Source: Candidatus Latescibacterota bacterium (GTDB lineage: Bacteria > JAAXHH01 > JACQVL01). Taken from it: a stretch of 39,365 nucleotides of DNA. Made by a program: the position numbers and the translations under genes. The notes beneath the pieces are model-generated. The model searched no databases and was not told where the DNA came from. It was given only the letters and a program-made list of their open reading frames with translations. Shown here piece after piece: positions 25,870-34,251 of the stretch; within the stretch, counting starts at the first letter, position 1, and every line of letters starts with the position of its first letter. The stretch covers positions 1 to 39,365 of the forward strand of contig JACQVL010000272.1 in NCBI GenBank assembly GCA_016209865.1, given 5' to 3'.

Positions 25870-25962
25870 CCGCATGAGGGGTTTGTCCGGTTCGTCGTAC
25901 CGGAGTTACTGGTCTACACGCTCATCATCGTGGACCTGCAAGAGGAGTCGCATCATGCTTAG
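25870..25962 (+). pseudogene. Possible C-terminal relic of a beta-rich protein
   Basis: A frame open from the repeat to a TAG at 25960 includes FVRFVVPELLVYTLIIV, alternating hydrophobic strands of the kind that end glycosidase beta-sandwich domains. No start with a ribosome binding site is present. It overlaps the first codons of the next truncated gene. The reading as a decayed gene end is by eye only; chance is possible. Apart from this and the repeat, the 25741-25954 gap shows nothing else recognisable. Confidence 0.35.
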
Positions 25963-26314
25963 CTCACGAGAACGTGTGAATCGTGCCTTACAGCACCAGG
26001 AGCCGGATCGGGTGCCGCTGGACTTGGGGGCCAGCGCGGTGACCGGCATGCAGGTGAACGTGGACGCTGCGGAACTCAAGCAACAGTATGGGGATCGCCT
26101 CGCCTTCTGGGGCGGCGGAGTGAACACCCAGCATACCCTCCCCTTCGGGACGCCGGATGAGGTGCGTCAAGAGGTCCGTGAACGGATCAAGATTTTCGGT
26201 CAAGGGGGCGGGTTTGTGTTCAACACGATCCACAATGTCCAGGCTCTGATTCCCATCGAGAACGTCCTCGCGCTCTACGAAACGGTACGCGAGTACGGGC
26301 GCTATCCCCTGTAG
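25955..26314 (+). pseudogene. Internally deleted URO-D gene, 120 codons, still open
   Basis: The ATG at 25955 has AAGAGGAG upstream. Residues 1-32 (SSRERVNRALQHQEPDRVPLDL and on) are a URO-D-superfamily N-terminus. From about residue 36 (DAAELKQQYG, AFWGGGVNTQ, GGGFVFNTIHNVQ) the sequence is the last third of such a protein. Compared with the 347-residue paralogue at 1287, which aligns at both ends, about 225 central residues are absent with no frameshift. The active-site metal ligands would be lost. This is a second case besides 24378. It may be a relic of recombination or a retained mini-protein. D-galactonate dehydratase follows after 24 bases. Confidence 0.72.
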
Positions 26315-26338
26315 AGAGGACGATAGGGAGAAACCACG

Positions 26339-27463
26339 ATGAAGATCACGAAGGTAGAGACGTTGCTCGTGAAACCTCGTTCATTATTCCTCAAGATCCA
26401 CACGGATGAGGGACTGATCGGACTGGGAGAACCCATCCTCGAGGGGCGGGCGCTGACCTGCGCGACCGCGGTCGCTGAACTCGAGCCCTACCTCCGCGGC
26501 CAGGACCCGTGCCGGGTCGTCCACCACTGGCAGGCGATGTACCGGCATGCCTTCTACCGCGGGGGGCCCATCCTGACCAGCGCGCTGTCTGGAGTGGAAC
26601 AGGCCCTCTGGGACCTGACGGGCAAAGCCGCCGGACTGCCGGTGTACCGGTTGTTGGGGGGACCGCTGCGGGAGCGGATCCGGGTCTACGGCGGCGCTGG
26701 GGGCGGCACGCCAGAAGAAGCAGCAAAGAGTGCGAAGGCTTGCGTGGAGAAGGGCTATAATGCCTTCAAGACCGGGGTGTTCGGCGGGCGCCCAGCCCGG
26801 ATCGTGGAGTCGCTGGCCTTTGTGGAGCGGGCGGTGAACATCTTCTCAGCCATGCGCGAGGCCGTGGGGCCGGAGATCGACATGGCCATCGACTTCCACG
26901 GGGCGATCGGTCCGCAGACCGCGGCCCTGCTCATCAAGGCCCTGGAGCCGTACCAGCCGATGTTCGTCGAGGAACCGGTGCAGTGCCAGAATGTCGAGGT
27001 GTTAGCAGACCTGGCGCGCAAGACCCACATCCCCATCGCCACCGGGGAGCGCATCTTCACCAAGTGGGGCTTCCGGGAGATCCTGGAGCAGCGGGCAGCC
27101 TCCATTCTCCAGCCAGACCTGTCGCACGCTGGCGGCATCTTCGAGTGCCGGCTGATCGCGGGGATGGCCGAGAGTTACTACGCCGGGATCGCGCCGCACT
27201 GCCCGCTGGGGCCGATTGCCATGGCTGCCTGCCTGCAGCTCGACGCCGCCATTCCCAACTTCCTGATTCAGGAGCAGGGCTCGCTGGGGGTCGGGTACTT
27301 GAAACAACCGTTTGTGGTCAAAGACGGGTTCATCGAGCTGCCCCAGGGGCCAGGCCTGGGGATAGAGCTGGACGAAGAGGCGATGCAGGGGCAGATCACC
27401 CAAGAGGACTGGAAGAATCCGCAGACCTACCTGCCGGATGACGGCTCGGTCGTGGACTGGTAA
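26339..27463 (+). CDS. dgoD: D-galactonate dehydratase (enolase superfamily)
   Basis: 374 residues; the ATG follows AGGGAGAAACC. It aligns throughout with E. coli DgoD, from ITKVETLLVKP through FYRGGPIL and SILQPDLSHAGGI to APHCPLGPIA. Known DgoD residues are all present with a constant two-residue offset: metal ligands Asp185, Glu211 and Glu237, and catalytic His187 and His287. The enzyme dehydrates D-galactonate to 2-keto-3-deoxy-galactonate in the De Ley-Doudoroff pathway. The 2-keto-3-deoxygalactonate kinase and aldolase are not in the window. Galactose would be supplied by the alpha-galactosidases nearby (inference). A close sugar acid dehydratase activity is the main alternative. Confidence 0.92.
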   Translation: MKITKVETLLVKPRSLFLKIHTDEGLIGLGEPILEGRALTCATAVAELEPYLRGQDPCRVVHHWQAMYRHAFYRGGPILTSALSGVEQALWDLTGKAAGLPVYRLLGGPLRERIRVYGGAGGGTPEEAAKSAKACVEKGYNAFKTGVFGGRPARIVESLAFVERAVNIFSAMREAVGPEIDMAIDFHGAIGPQTAALLIKALEPYQPMFVEEPVQCQNVEVLADLARKTHIPIATGERIFTKWGFREILEQRAASILQPDLSHAGGIFECRLIAGMAESYYAGIAPHCPLGPIAMAACLQLDAAIPNFLIQEQGSLGVGYLKQPFVVKDGFIELPQGPGLGIELDEEAMQGQITQEDWKNPQTYLPDDGSVVDW

Positions 27464-27492
27464 CACGAACACGTGAGAAATGGAGGACAACC

Positions 27493-27564
27493 ATGTCCGC
27501 GGAACTCTCGCCAAAGGAGCGCGTGTGCCGCCAGGCCAGAGGACAGGAGGTGGACCGCCCGTGA
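27493..27564 (+). pseudogene. N-terminal relic of a URO-D gene, 23 codons
   Basis: After a good GGAGGA site, the ATG at 27493 opens SPKERVCRQARGQEVDRP and then stops. The KERV...RGQEVDRP pattern is the N-terminus of the URO-D family (compare RERVFEALNHREPDRVP at 1287). Nothing of the barrel or C-terminus follows; the remaining ~60 bases before the next gene show no clear homology. It is the third URO-D fragment in 3.2 kb. Confidence 0.6.
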
Positions 27565-27627
27565 TTGCGGATACCATGGATGGGCGACGCTCGTCGAACC
27601 AGATTTCTTGAGGAAAGGACACATCCG

Positions 27628-28845
27628 ATGAGGCAGAAGCAGAGCAGCAAGGTTCGTATCGGAATTGTCGGCACAGGCGGCATGGCCAGAGCCCATTTAC
27701 AAGGCTACCGCGCCCTGGTCGATGCCGGCTATGATCAGTTTGAGATCGCCGCGCTCAGCGACGTCAACGAAGAACGCCGGAAGGCCTTTGCGGCTGTTGT
27801 CGAGGAGCTGTTCGGCCTCTCCCCGCTCCAGTTCGCCAGCGCTGAGGAGATGGCACAACGAGGGGACCTCAACGCTGCGGACATCTGCACGCCCCACGCC
27901 TTCCACCACAGTGTTGCTGTTCCCTGTCTAGAGGCCGGGCTGGACGTGATGGTGGAAAAGCCCTGCGGGATCTCCATCAAGGCGACCGACCAGATCATCA
28001 AGGCCGCATCGAAGAAGGACCGTATTGTTGCGGTTGCCGAGCAGGTACGGCGGGGCCTGAAAGCACGCTGTATGGAGTGGGCCATCAATCACGCTCAGAT
28101 GGTGGGTGCCCTTCGTTTTCTCTCTGTGACGGGTTTTTCGGAGATGGATTTTGCCGCCCAGAAGGATGCGTACGCCTGGCAGTGGCGTTTTCTGAGGCTT
28201 CTCACAGGCGGCGGCATGGCGTTCGACGCCGGCGTGCATTTTGCCGATATGATGGATTTCCTGTTCGGGGACGTTGAGGAGGTCAGCGCCTGGACGAAAA
28301 CCTTCCAGTCGGTGATGGTCGATTCGCCCGAGCTGGGGCCACAGCCGATGGATGTCGAAGATACCTGGATGGCGATCATCACCTTCAAGAGCGGTCTGGT
28401 GTGCAACTGGTCCTGGTCATTCTCTGCGTTGGGAGAGAAAGTCGCCGCGCAGATCCTGTATGGCGCTCTGGGCAGCATCCGGGACCGAGGAGGGTGGATG
28501 CACACCTTCCAGAATGGCGGTGATATCACCTATGCCGATGGCGCCAGAAAACCGTACGAAGAGATCGAAGCAGAATACCGTGCGCAACTGGAGCCCGAAG
28601 TCCGTGAGAGGCTCTTCCCCTTCGGGATCGAACATGATATCGCTCTGGAATGCTGGGATTTCATCGATTCTGTGCAGAAGCGCAGGAAGCCGGAGATCGA
28701 TGCGGAGACGGCGAAACGGACCAAGTCGCTCTGCCTGGCAATCTATGAGTCGGCCCTGGCAGGCAGACCGGTGAAGGTGGCGGACGTCTTCACCGGGAAG
28801 ATCAGCGCGTATCAGGATCCGATCAACGACTACTGGAGGATCTGA
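27628..28845 (+). CDS. Gfo/Idh/MocA-family oxidoreductase 2
   Basis: 405 residues from the ATG at 27628, with GAGGAAAGGAC upstream; the earlier in-frame methionines fall in the relic region. The Rossmann start is IGIVGTGGMARAHLQGY, and the catalytic-lysine loop reads MVEKPCGIS. The C-terminal domain contains GGGMAFDAGVHFADMMDFL (conserved Asp and His of the substrate site). Like its relatives it probably oxidises a sugar, sugar acid or cyclitol with NAD(P). It is clearly different from the other two family members in the window, so substrate overlap is unlikely. Confidence 0.88.
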   Translation: MRQKQSSKVRIGIVGTGGMARAHLQGYRALVDAGYDQFEIAALSDVNEERRKAFAAVVEELFGLSPLQFASAEEMAQRGDLNAADICTPHAFHHSVAVPCLEAGLDVMVEKPCGISIKATDQIIKAASKKDRIVAVAEQVRRGLKARCMEWAINHAQMVGALRFLSVTGFSEMDFAAQKDAYAWQWRFLRLLTGGGMAFDAGVHFADMMDFLFGDVEEVSAWTKTFQSVMVDSPELGPQPMDVEDTWMAIITFKSGLVCNWSWSFSALGEKVAAQILYGALGSIRDRGGWMHTFQNGGDITYADGARKPYEEIEAEYRAQLEPEVRERLFPFGIEHDIALECWDFIDSVQKRRKPEIDAETAKRTKSLCLAIYESALAGRPVKVADVFTGKISAYQDPINDYWRI

Positions 28846-28855
28846 TGCAGTATAA

Positions 28856-28981
28856 CGCGCGGGGGAAGCGGTACTGAATGTCCCTCTGACAGCGCACTGG
28901 CTGCAGTACCGGGCGAGGTTTGTCTCCCTGTATGGCTGCTCCTCACCCCAGTTGCGAGAGGTACGTGTGGACCTTCGATGA
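28856..28981 (+). pseudogene. C-terminal relic of a beta-sandwich protein
   Basis: A 41-codon open frame with no start codon or ribosome site encodes WLQYRARFVSL and SPQLREVRVDLR. That is the typical last two strands of a concanavalin/discoidin-like domain found at the C-terminus of Asp-box and other glycan-active proteins. Its TGA overlaps the ATGATG of the next Asp-box gene. I read it as the tail of a lost gene, perhaps a former neighbour or duplicate of the Asp-box genes. Apart from this the 28846-28977 gap is empty. Confidence 0.5.
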
Positions 28982-30270
28982 TGAGCTCCCACCCTTGCTA
29001 TACTGATGATTGGCAGCGTACCAACCCCGACCTGGTGCTCTACCTGCCACATCTGCCGGCCGGGCCGGACGGTGATAACGAGCATCTGATTATCAATGTC
29101 ATGCCCAGGTCCGGTGATCTGCTCGCGACGTGGACAACGGGCACGTATGAGTCGGCGCCAAATACCCACACGGTCGTCAGCCGTAGTCGGGACGGGGGAA
29201 TCACCTGGACGGCCCCGGAACCGATGCCCGGTACCAACGATGGGTTGATGCTGGGTGGACGATGGGGATTCCATATCGTCAGTCAATCCGGTCGGGTCTA
29301 TTTTTTCTTCAACAAGTGTACGGGTATCTGGGACACATCATACACGCTGAACGGGGTGATGCGCTGTGTCTATTCCGATGACGATGGCCATACGTGGCAG
29401 CCCGGTGGCGTTCTCCCATTCTACCGTCGCCAGCAGTACGATCACTCGGATCCACGTGTGCCGTGCGCGTGGATTGTGTGGCAGCCAGCCATCCGTGACG
29501 CCAAGGGACGATGGATTGCCGGGTTTACCCGATGGAGTAGCTTCTCTCGATTTCCTCAGCCTCAGACCGGCTGGCACTTAGATTCACGGTCCGAATTGAT
29601 ACGCTTCGACAACCTCGATGATGGACCGCATCCTCAGGACCTGCGCATGACCTGGTTACCCGAAGGTGACTCGATCAGTGTCCCCTGTCCGGTCGAGCCA
29701 GAGAAGTCCAAAGGCTACAGTTTAGCCGAGGAGCCTTCCATCGTGTTGTTGCCCGATGGAGGCCTGTTCATGGTGATGCGAACCCGCACAGGCCACATCT
29801 GGTATACGGTCAGCGACGATGATGGGACATCCTGGCGACCGGCCGACATCCTCCGCCGTTGCGACGGCGGAGCCGGGATGTTGCACCCCAAGTCGCCCTG
29901 CCCGATCTACCGTCTGACTGATGGGCGCTACCTGCTCTTCTTCCACAATCACGATGGGACAGGCTATGGGGCTGCCGGACCACACGATATGAACGCCCGT
30001 CGTCCGATCTTCGTGTCGGTCGGCGAATTCCGTTCCAACGCCCATCAGCCCATCTGGTTCAGTGAACCCCAACTCCTGTTCGATACCCACGGGGTCGCCC
30101 TGGGGCCGGGCAATGGCACCATTGAGGGGGGCCGGACGTGGCTGGCACTGTATGGTTGTCTGACCGAACACCACCATCAGCGGAGCCTGTGGTACCCTGA
30201 CCGCAAACACTTCCTGCTCGGTCGCTCCATCACCGATGAGTTACTGGCGGACATGGTGGTACCACCGTAG
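28978..30270 (+). CDS. Asp-box (BNR/sialidase-like) beta-propeller protein 1
   Basis: 430 residues; the start is ATG 28978 or 28981. Asp boxes are seen at SRDGGITWTAPE, SDDDGHTWQPG and SDDDGTSWRPAD, evenly spread over the chain, giving a six-bladed propeller as in sialidases. The sialidase Arg-Ile-Pro motif is not visible, so neuraminidase activity should not be assumed. No signal peptide is present. The protein may be an exo-glycosidase or lyase of the propeller type. It lies directly downstream of a gene relic and 19 bases upstream of the TIM-barrel enzyme, with which it is probably co-transcribed. Confidence 0.8.
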   Translation: MMSSHPCYTDDWQRTNPDLVLYLPHLPAGPDGDNEHLIINVMPRSGDLLATWTTGTYESAPNTHTVVSRSRDGGITWTAPEPMPGTNDGLMLGGRWGFHIVSQSGRVYFFFNKCTGIWDTSYTLNGVMRCVYSDDDGHTWQPGGVLPFYRRQQYDHSDPRVPCAWIVWQPAIRDAKGRWIAGFTRWSSFSRFPQPQTGWHLDSRSELIRFDNLDDGPHPQDLRMTWLPEGDSISVPCPVEPEKSKGYSLAEEPSIVLLPDGGLFMVMRTRTGHIWYTVSDDDGTSWRPADILRRCDGGAGMLHPKSPCPIYRLTDGRYLLFFHNHDGTGYGAAGPHDMNARRPIFVSVGEFRSNAHQPIWFSEPQLLFDTHGVALGPGNGTIEGGRTWLALYGCLTEHHHQRSLWYPDRKHFLLGRSITDELLADMVVPP

Positions 30271-30289
30271 TGTGTCAAAGGAGGGACGT

Positions 30290-32245
30290 ATGCCCACGAC
30301 CAGAATCGCTCACCATCACGGGGCACCGACCCTGTTCATCTTATTCGGCCAGCACATCACCCCTGTGCTGGACCATGACCTGAACCTGACTCTTTCCAGC
30401 TCCGACGGCCGGCGGCTCTGGGAAAGTTCGCGCTCCCATCCTCCGACTTTCGCGGTGGTCGCCGGGGATGGAGCGAGACAGACCCTCCCGCTGTCGAGCG
30501 CGAAGGAGATTTCCGTCACAGATTTTGCCGAGGGTGCATACCATGGTCATACCGTGCGGCTGAGCGGGTACCCCGGTGCCAACCTTGCGCTGGAGCTCAC
30601 CCTCGCCATCGACCCGCGCTCGGATGAACTCTTGATTCAGACGGCCCAGACGCATGGGCCGGATACCGTGGTCCGCATCGACCATTGCTACCGATTCGAA
30701 AAACCCATCCTGGATGGCGGGTACATGGTCCTCCCGCATGGGTCGGGGTACCTCATTCCAGCGGCCTGTCCCGACGAACTACCGGGCCAGGGACTCCAGG
30801 GCGGTCTCATCGGCGCACGCTGGACGCTCCCGCTGTTCGGGATGGTCCGCGGTCGCGATGCGCTGTGCATCATCGTGGAGACCTGGTGGGACTGTGACGT
30901 GGCCGCCCTGCACCGGCCGGGCGACGGGTCTGCGCTGGATTTCTCCTGGCTGGACAGCCTGGGTACGCTGGACTACCCGAGACGATTCCTGTTGCGGTGT
31001 GCGGAGGGTCTGGACTACGTCGGCATGGCGAAGCTCTACCGCGAGTACGCCGGACAGCGAGGCCTGCTGTGCCCCCTCGCAGAAAAGGCAGAGCAGACGC
31101 CCATCATCACCCGGTATATCCAGAATATCCTCGTCCGCTGGCCTGCCTGGAGTCCCAGCGATGCGGAGACGGTGCTCACCGATCTTCGTCGGCTCCGGAC
31201 GATGGGGTTTGGGATCAACTTCTTCTTCCCGAAATGGTCATCCTCCGGCTACGCGCCGGAACGGGCGACCGCCACCACCGCCAACGCCGGCTGGCAGGCG
31301 TTCCTGCACCCCAACCCTGTACCAGGCGGCTGGTCGGCGCTGGTCGAGTACGCCCGCGCCATCCACGAACTCGGCTGCACGGTTCAGGGGTTTATCAACC
31401 CGCGCACCCAGGTTCCGGATGGCCCCGCGTTCGATGAGACGCGGTGGCCGCATGATGCAGATGGCCATCCGATCCATGACCTGAGCGTGCATGACGCGGT
31501 CGACCGCATCCAGCGGGTGCTGGACCACGTTGAAGGACAGAGATTACAGCTTGATGTGCTGTACTACGACGGCTACTCTGCCCATCTCGGCCTGCCGCCG
31601 GACCATTCCCCTGCGCATCCGGTGACCCGGCGTCAGACCTTCGAAGGACAGAACGCCTGCTTTGCCGAAACTCGCCAGCGTGGCATCATGCCAGGAGGTG
31701 AACTTGCCCGGTTCTGGTGCATGGCTGACTGCGATTACTTCTTCTTCACCGACTGGTCGAATGATCGTCTCGTGAATACCCCAAACCAGGGTGCGCCCGC
31801 GCCCGTGGGGGAGCCCATTCCCCTGTTCCAGCTTGTGTTCCATGATTGCTGTATCGCAGGTTTCTCAGGAGGAGGGTACCGGCTGTACGCGCCGGGCTAC
31901 GACTGGTGGCCAGACCGGACCCCCCGACTCTACGAGTTGTTGTTTGCGTCTGCGCCCGCACACAACTGGTTACCGGATGGATACGTTCCGGTGAGAGACT
32001 GGGACAGCCCTGCTGCCCGGCAACGCTGGCGCTGGCTGAAGCGCTGGAGCGCGTACTACTCCACGATCGCGATGGCAGAGATGGTCTCACACCGATTCCT
32101 GTCCGCAGATTCTACGCAGCAGCGTGTCGAGTTCGCCAACGGAGTGATCGCAGAGTTCAACAGGGTCTCCAATCAGTTCCGGGTCATCGGAGTCCCCGGG
32201 TTCAGTGGAGATTGGGAGAGGCCGGATTTGGAAGGGAACGGGTGA
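30290..32245 (+). CDS. Putative TIM-barrel glycoside hydrolase (GH101/GH129- or DUF5696-like)
   Basis: 651 residues from the ATG at 30290, with AAAGGAGGG upstream. About 240 N-terminal residues are beta-sandwich. A TIM barrel follows from ILVRWPAW, with acidic candidates Asp427 in VLYYDGY and Glu471 in MPGGELARFW, then a C-terminal beta segment. The arrangement recalls the clan of alpha-N-acetylgalactosaminidases (GH101, GH129) and DUF5696 proteins, but the match is by eye and weak. It has no signal peptide. Two Asp-box genes flank it within 40 bases, so the three probably act on one glycan. A role in alpha-galactosaminide or alpha-galactoside cleavage is inference. Confidence 0.6.
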   Translation: MPTTRIAHHHGAPTLFILFGQHITPVLDHDLNLTLSSSDGRRLWESSRSHPPTFAVVAGDGARQTLPLSSAKEISVTDFAEGAYHGHTVRLSGYPGANLALELTLAIDPRSDELLIQTAQTHGPDTVVRIDHCYRFEKPILDGGYMVLPHGSGYLIPAACPDELPGQGLQGGLIGARWTLPLFGMVRGRDALCIIVETWWDCDVAALHRPGDGSALDFSWLDSLGTLDYPRRFLLRCAEGLDYVGMAKLYREYAGQRGLLCPLAEKAEQTPIITRYIQNILVRWPAWSPSDAETVLTDLRRLRTMGFGINFFFPKWSSSGYAPERATATTANAGWQAFLHPNPVPGGWSALVEYARAIHELGCTVQGFINPRTQVPDGPAFDETRWPHDADGHPIHDLSVHDAVDRIQRVLDHVEGQRLQLDVLYYDGYSAHLGLPPDHSPAHPVTRRQTFEGQNACFAETRQRGIMPGGELARFWCMADCDYFFFTDWSNDRLVNTPNQGAPAPVGEPIPLFQLVFHDCCIAGFSGGGYRLYAPGYDWWPDRTPRLYELLFASAPAHNWLPDGYVPVRDWDSPAARQRWRWLKRWSAYYSTIAMAEMVSHRFLSADSTQQRVEFANGVIAEFNRVSNQFRVIGVPGFSGDWERPDLEGNG

Positions 32246-32281
32246 ACGAAGGGACGAACAAGAGAGCAGGGAGGCACGATC

Positions 32282-33856
32282 ATGACGACACGCCTGAGGA
32301 TCGGCAATGGAACGGGCTGGACATTCCTCAACGGGCAGTGGACGGATGGAGACCGCGGGGAACTCATCCCGCCGGACGGCGGGGGGAAAGAGTACATCGC
32401 GGTTGCGCACGGGCAGGAGTACGCCGATCTGACCGCGACGTTCCGGTTCAAATTCCGGAGCGGGTTCGCCGGGGTGCGGTTGCTCTTCCGACTGCAGGAT
32501 ATGATGCGCTACTACGCGCTCGACATTCCGTGGGGCGGCCAGCAGAATCGCAACCGGCATTTCTGGGCGGGGATCGTCGTGGCGGACGGGTCCCCCCTGC
32601 AGCGGTACCTTCAGCTCGGACTCGTCCTCGGCGTCTGTCCTGAGCATGAGCGCTGGTACGAAGCACACGTCGAGTGCCGCGGCTCGCGTATCCGGACCTG
32701 GATTGAAGGCCGGCCGGTGGCGGACATTCAGGACACAACCTATACCACGGGTCGGGTGGGCCTGATGGCAGCGGTGACCGCAGTCCGGGAATCCCCTCAT
32801 TTCGTGGACCTGGAAGTCGAGGGGACGCCGTTCGGTCCCTCATCCTGGCGCGGACTGGACCCGCCACCGCAACACTGGATCACCCCATGCTGCGAAGTCG
32901 ATCCCGACGCGTATCAGAGTTATCCGAACGTGATCAAGAGTCGATCCGGCTCGCTGACGGTCCAGATCCCGTTCGGCAACCCGAATCAAGGCGAGGTCCG
33001 GCGTACGGTCACCGTCCAATCGACCGATGGCGGGCGGACCTTCTCAGCTCCCCAGCCCGCGACACTGCCGCAGGGGTTTGGCGCTCCGTTCGTCAGGCAG
33101 GACGGCACCTGGGTGTGCGTACATGGTCGGGAGAAGGTGCCGATTGATCAGGCCCTGTATACGGTCGAATCCCATGATGAAGGACACACATGGAGCGATG
33201 CGAAGCCATTGCACGTCATCGGGGAATGGCCGAAGGAGTTCTCGTTACCGGCGTACCCGTCGGGACGCCCGTTGCGCTTACGCGACGGGACGCTCCTCGT
33301 GACCGCCTACTGCACCGTGGATGGTGTCGCTACGAATTTCGTGTTCCGCAGTACGGATGATGGCATGACATGGGCCGCCCCCGTTCGCTGTGATCGCAAC
33401 AACACACGGCATGCCCAGTGGTTCTGTCCCGCCAATTTCTCCGAACTCGGCCTGGCTGAGGTCACGGACAACGTGATCCTGGGGTATGGTCGTCCCGGGC
33501 CGTGGCCGTATATGTGGCAGGTGCAGAGCCACGACGGAGGCCAGACCTGGCAGCCGGCCGCGTTCGGCTCGTTCCCGGGGTACTGTATCACGCTGACACG
33601 CACGACGAGCGGCGCGCTGGTCGCCATCCACCGGTTTCCGTACCTGACCGCCAACGTCAGTTACGATGGTGGGAGAACGTGGGCCGCGGGGACGATCATC
33701 GATTATCCCGCATGGGCCAACCATCATGCGCTCGAAGTCGAACCGGACGTCGTGCTGGTGGTGTATATGGGGCATATCGTGGAAAAAGGCCAGCCGGATA
33801 CCCGTGTGCTCCGGCTGCGTGTGACAGGACACGGGCTGGAAGTGGACCGCTCCTGA
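32282..33856 (+). CDS. LamG/DUF1080-like plus Asp-box beta-propeller protein 2
   Basis: 524 residues; the ATG follows GGGAGGCACG. Residues 1-180 form a concanavalin-like sandwich (FRSGFAGVRLLFRLQD, ending FVDLEVEGTPFG) of the type that binds or cleaves glycans. The rest is a propeller with five Asp boxes: STDGGRTFSAP, SHDEGHTWSDA, STDDGMTWAAP, SHDGGQTWQPA and SYDGGRTWAAG. The sialidase Arg-Ile-Pro motif is not seen. No signal peptide. It could be a glycosidase or a glycan-binding subunit of the neighbouring TIM-barrel enzyme. The relic ending at 28981 resembles the last strands of such a sandwich domain. Confidence 0.82.
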   Translation: MTTRLRIGNGTGWTFLNGQWTDGDRGELIPPDGGGKEYIAVAHGQEYADLTATFRFKFRSGFAGVRLLFRLQDMMRYYALDIPWGGQQNRNRHFWAGIVVADGSPLQRYLQLGLVLGVCPEHERWYEAHVECRGSRIRTWIEGRPVADIQDTTYTTGRVGLMAAVTAVRESPHFVDLEVEGTPFGPSSWRGLDPPPQHWITPCCEVDPDAYQSYPNVIKSRSGSLTVQIPFGNPNQGEVRRTVTVQSTDGGRTFSAPQPATLPQGFGAPFVRQDGTWVCVHGREKVPIDQALYTVESHDEGHTWSDAKPLHVIGEWPKEFSLPAYPSGRPLRLRDGTLLVTAYCTVDGVATNFVFRSTDDGMTWAAPVRCDRNNTRHAQWFCPANFSELGLAEVTDNVILGYGRPGPWPYMWQVQSHDGGQTWQPAAFGSFPGYCITLTRTTSGALVAIHRFPYLTANVSYDGGRTWAAGTIIDYPAWANHHALEVEPDVVLVVYMGHIVEKGQPDTRVLRLRVTGHGLEVDRS

Positions 33857-33864
33857 TTGTGGAT

Positions 33865-34251
33865 ATGACAGCTTCGGAGATCCCAGGACTGTATCAACTC
33901 GACCTCTGGCTGGCGCATCCGGTGACCATCCAGGTGGGCCGTCTCGGGCGGTTTCTGTTCCCCGCCGGCCGGTACATCTACACCGGGAGTGCCCTCAATG
34001 GCCTGGAGCGGCGGATCGCGCGACACCGCCGCCGACACAAACGCTTGTTCTGGCACATCGACTACCTGCTGGAGTACGCCCGGATTCAAGGCGCGGTGCT
34101 CTACCCGACCCGTGAACGAGGGGAATGCGCGCTCAACGCGCAAGTCCTGGCTCGTCCCGAGGCTCGGGTCGTGGTCCGGCGCTTCGGGGCCAGTGATTGC
34201 CGGTGCGCTGCCCACCTCGTCTACCTCGACAAGCCGATTCGGTGGTCTTAG
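33865..34251 (+). CDS. DUF123-type GIY-YIG nuclease family protein
   Basis: 128 residues from the ATG at 33865, eight bases after the preceding stop and without a ribosome site, so translation is probably coupled; a GTG at 33859 is an alternative. Family landmarks are GLYQLDLWL, RLGRFLFPAGRYIYTGSA, FWHIDYLL, the Cys of GECALNAQ, and FGASDCRCAAHLVYL. DUF123 proteins are small GIY-YIG-like domains, sometimes fused to endonuclease III; their function is unclear and may concern DNA. The last seven residues (DKPIRWS) lie past the conserved domain and are encoded by a repeat shared with 25803-25830. It is unrelated to the sugar genes around it. Confidence 0.85.
   Translation: MTASEIPGLYQLDLWLAHPVTIQVGRLGRFLFPAGRYIYTGSALNGLERRIARHRRRHKRLFWHIDYLLEYARIQGAVLYPTRERGECALNAQVLARPEARVVVRRFGASDCRCAAHLVYLDKPIRWS

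Noticed and set aside
28978-33856. Calling both Asp-box proteins neuraminidases
   Set aside because: Asp boxes occur in many propellers and the sialidase Arg-Ile-Pro motif is not visible.
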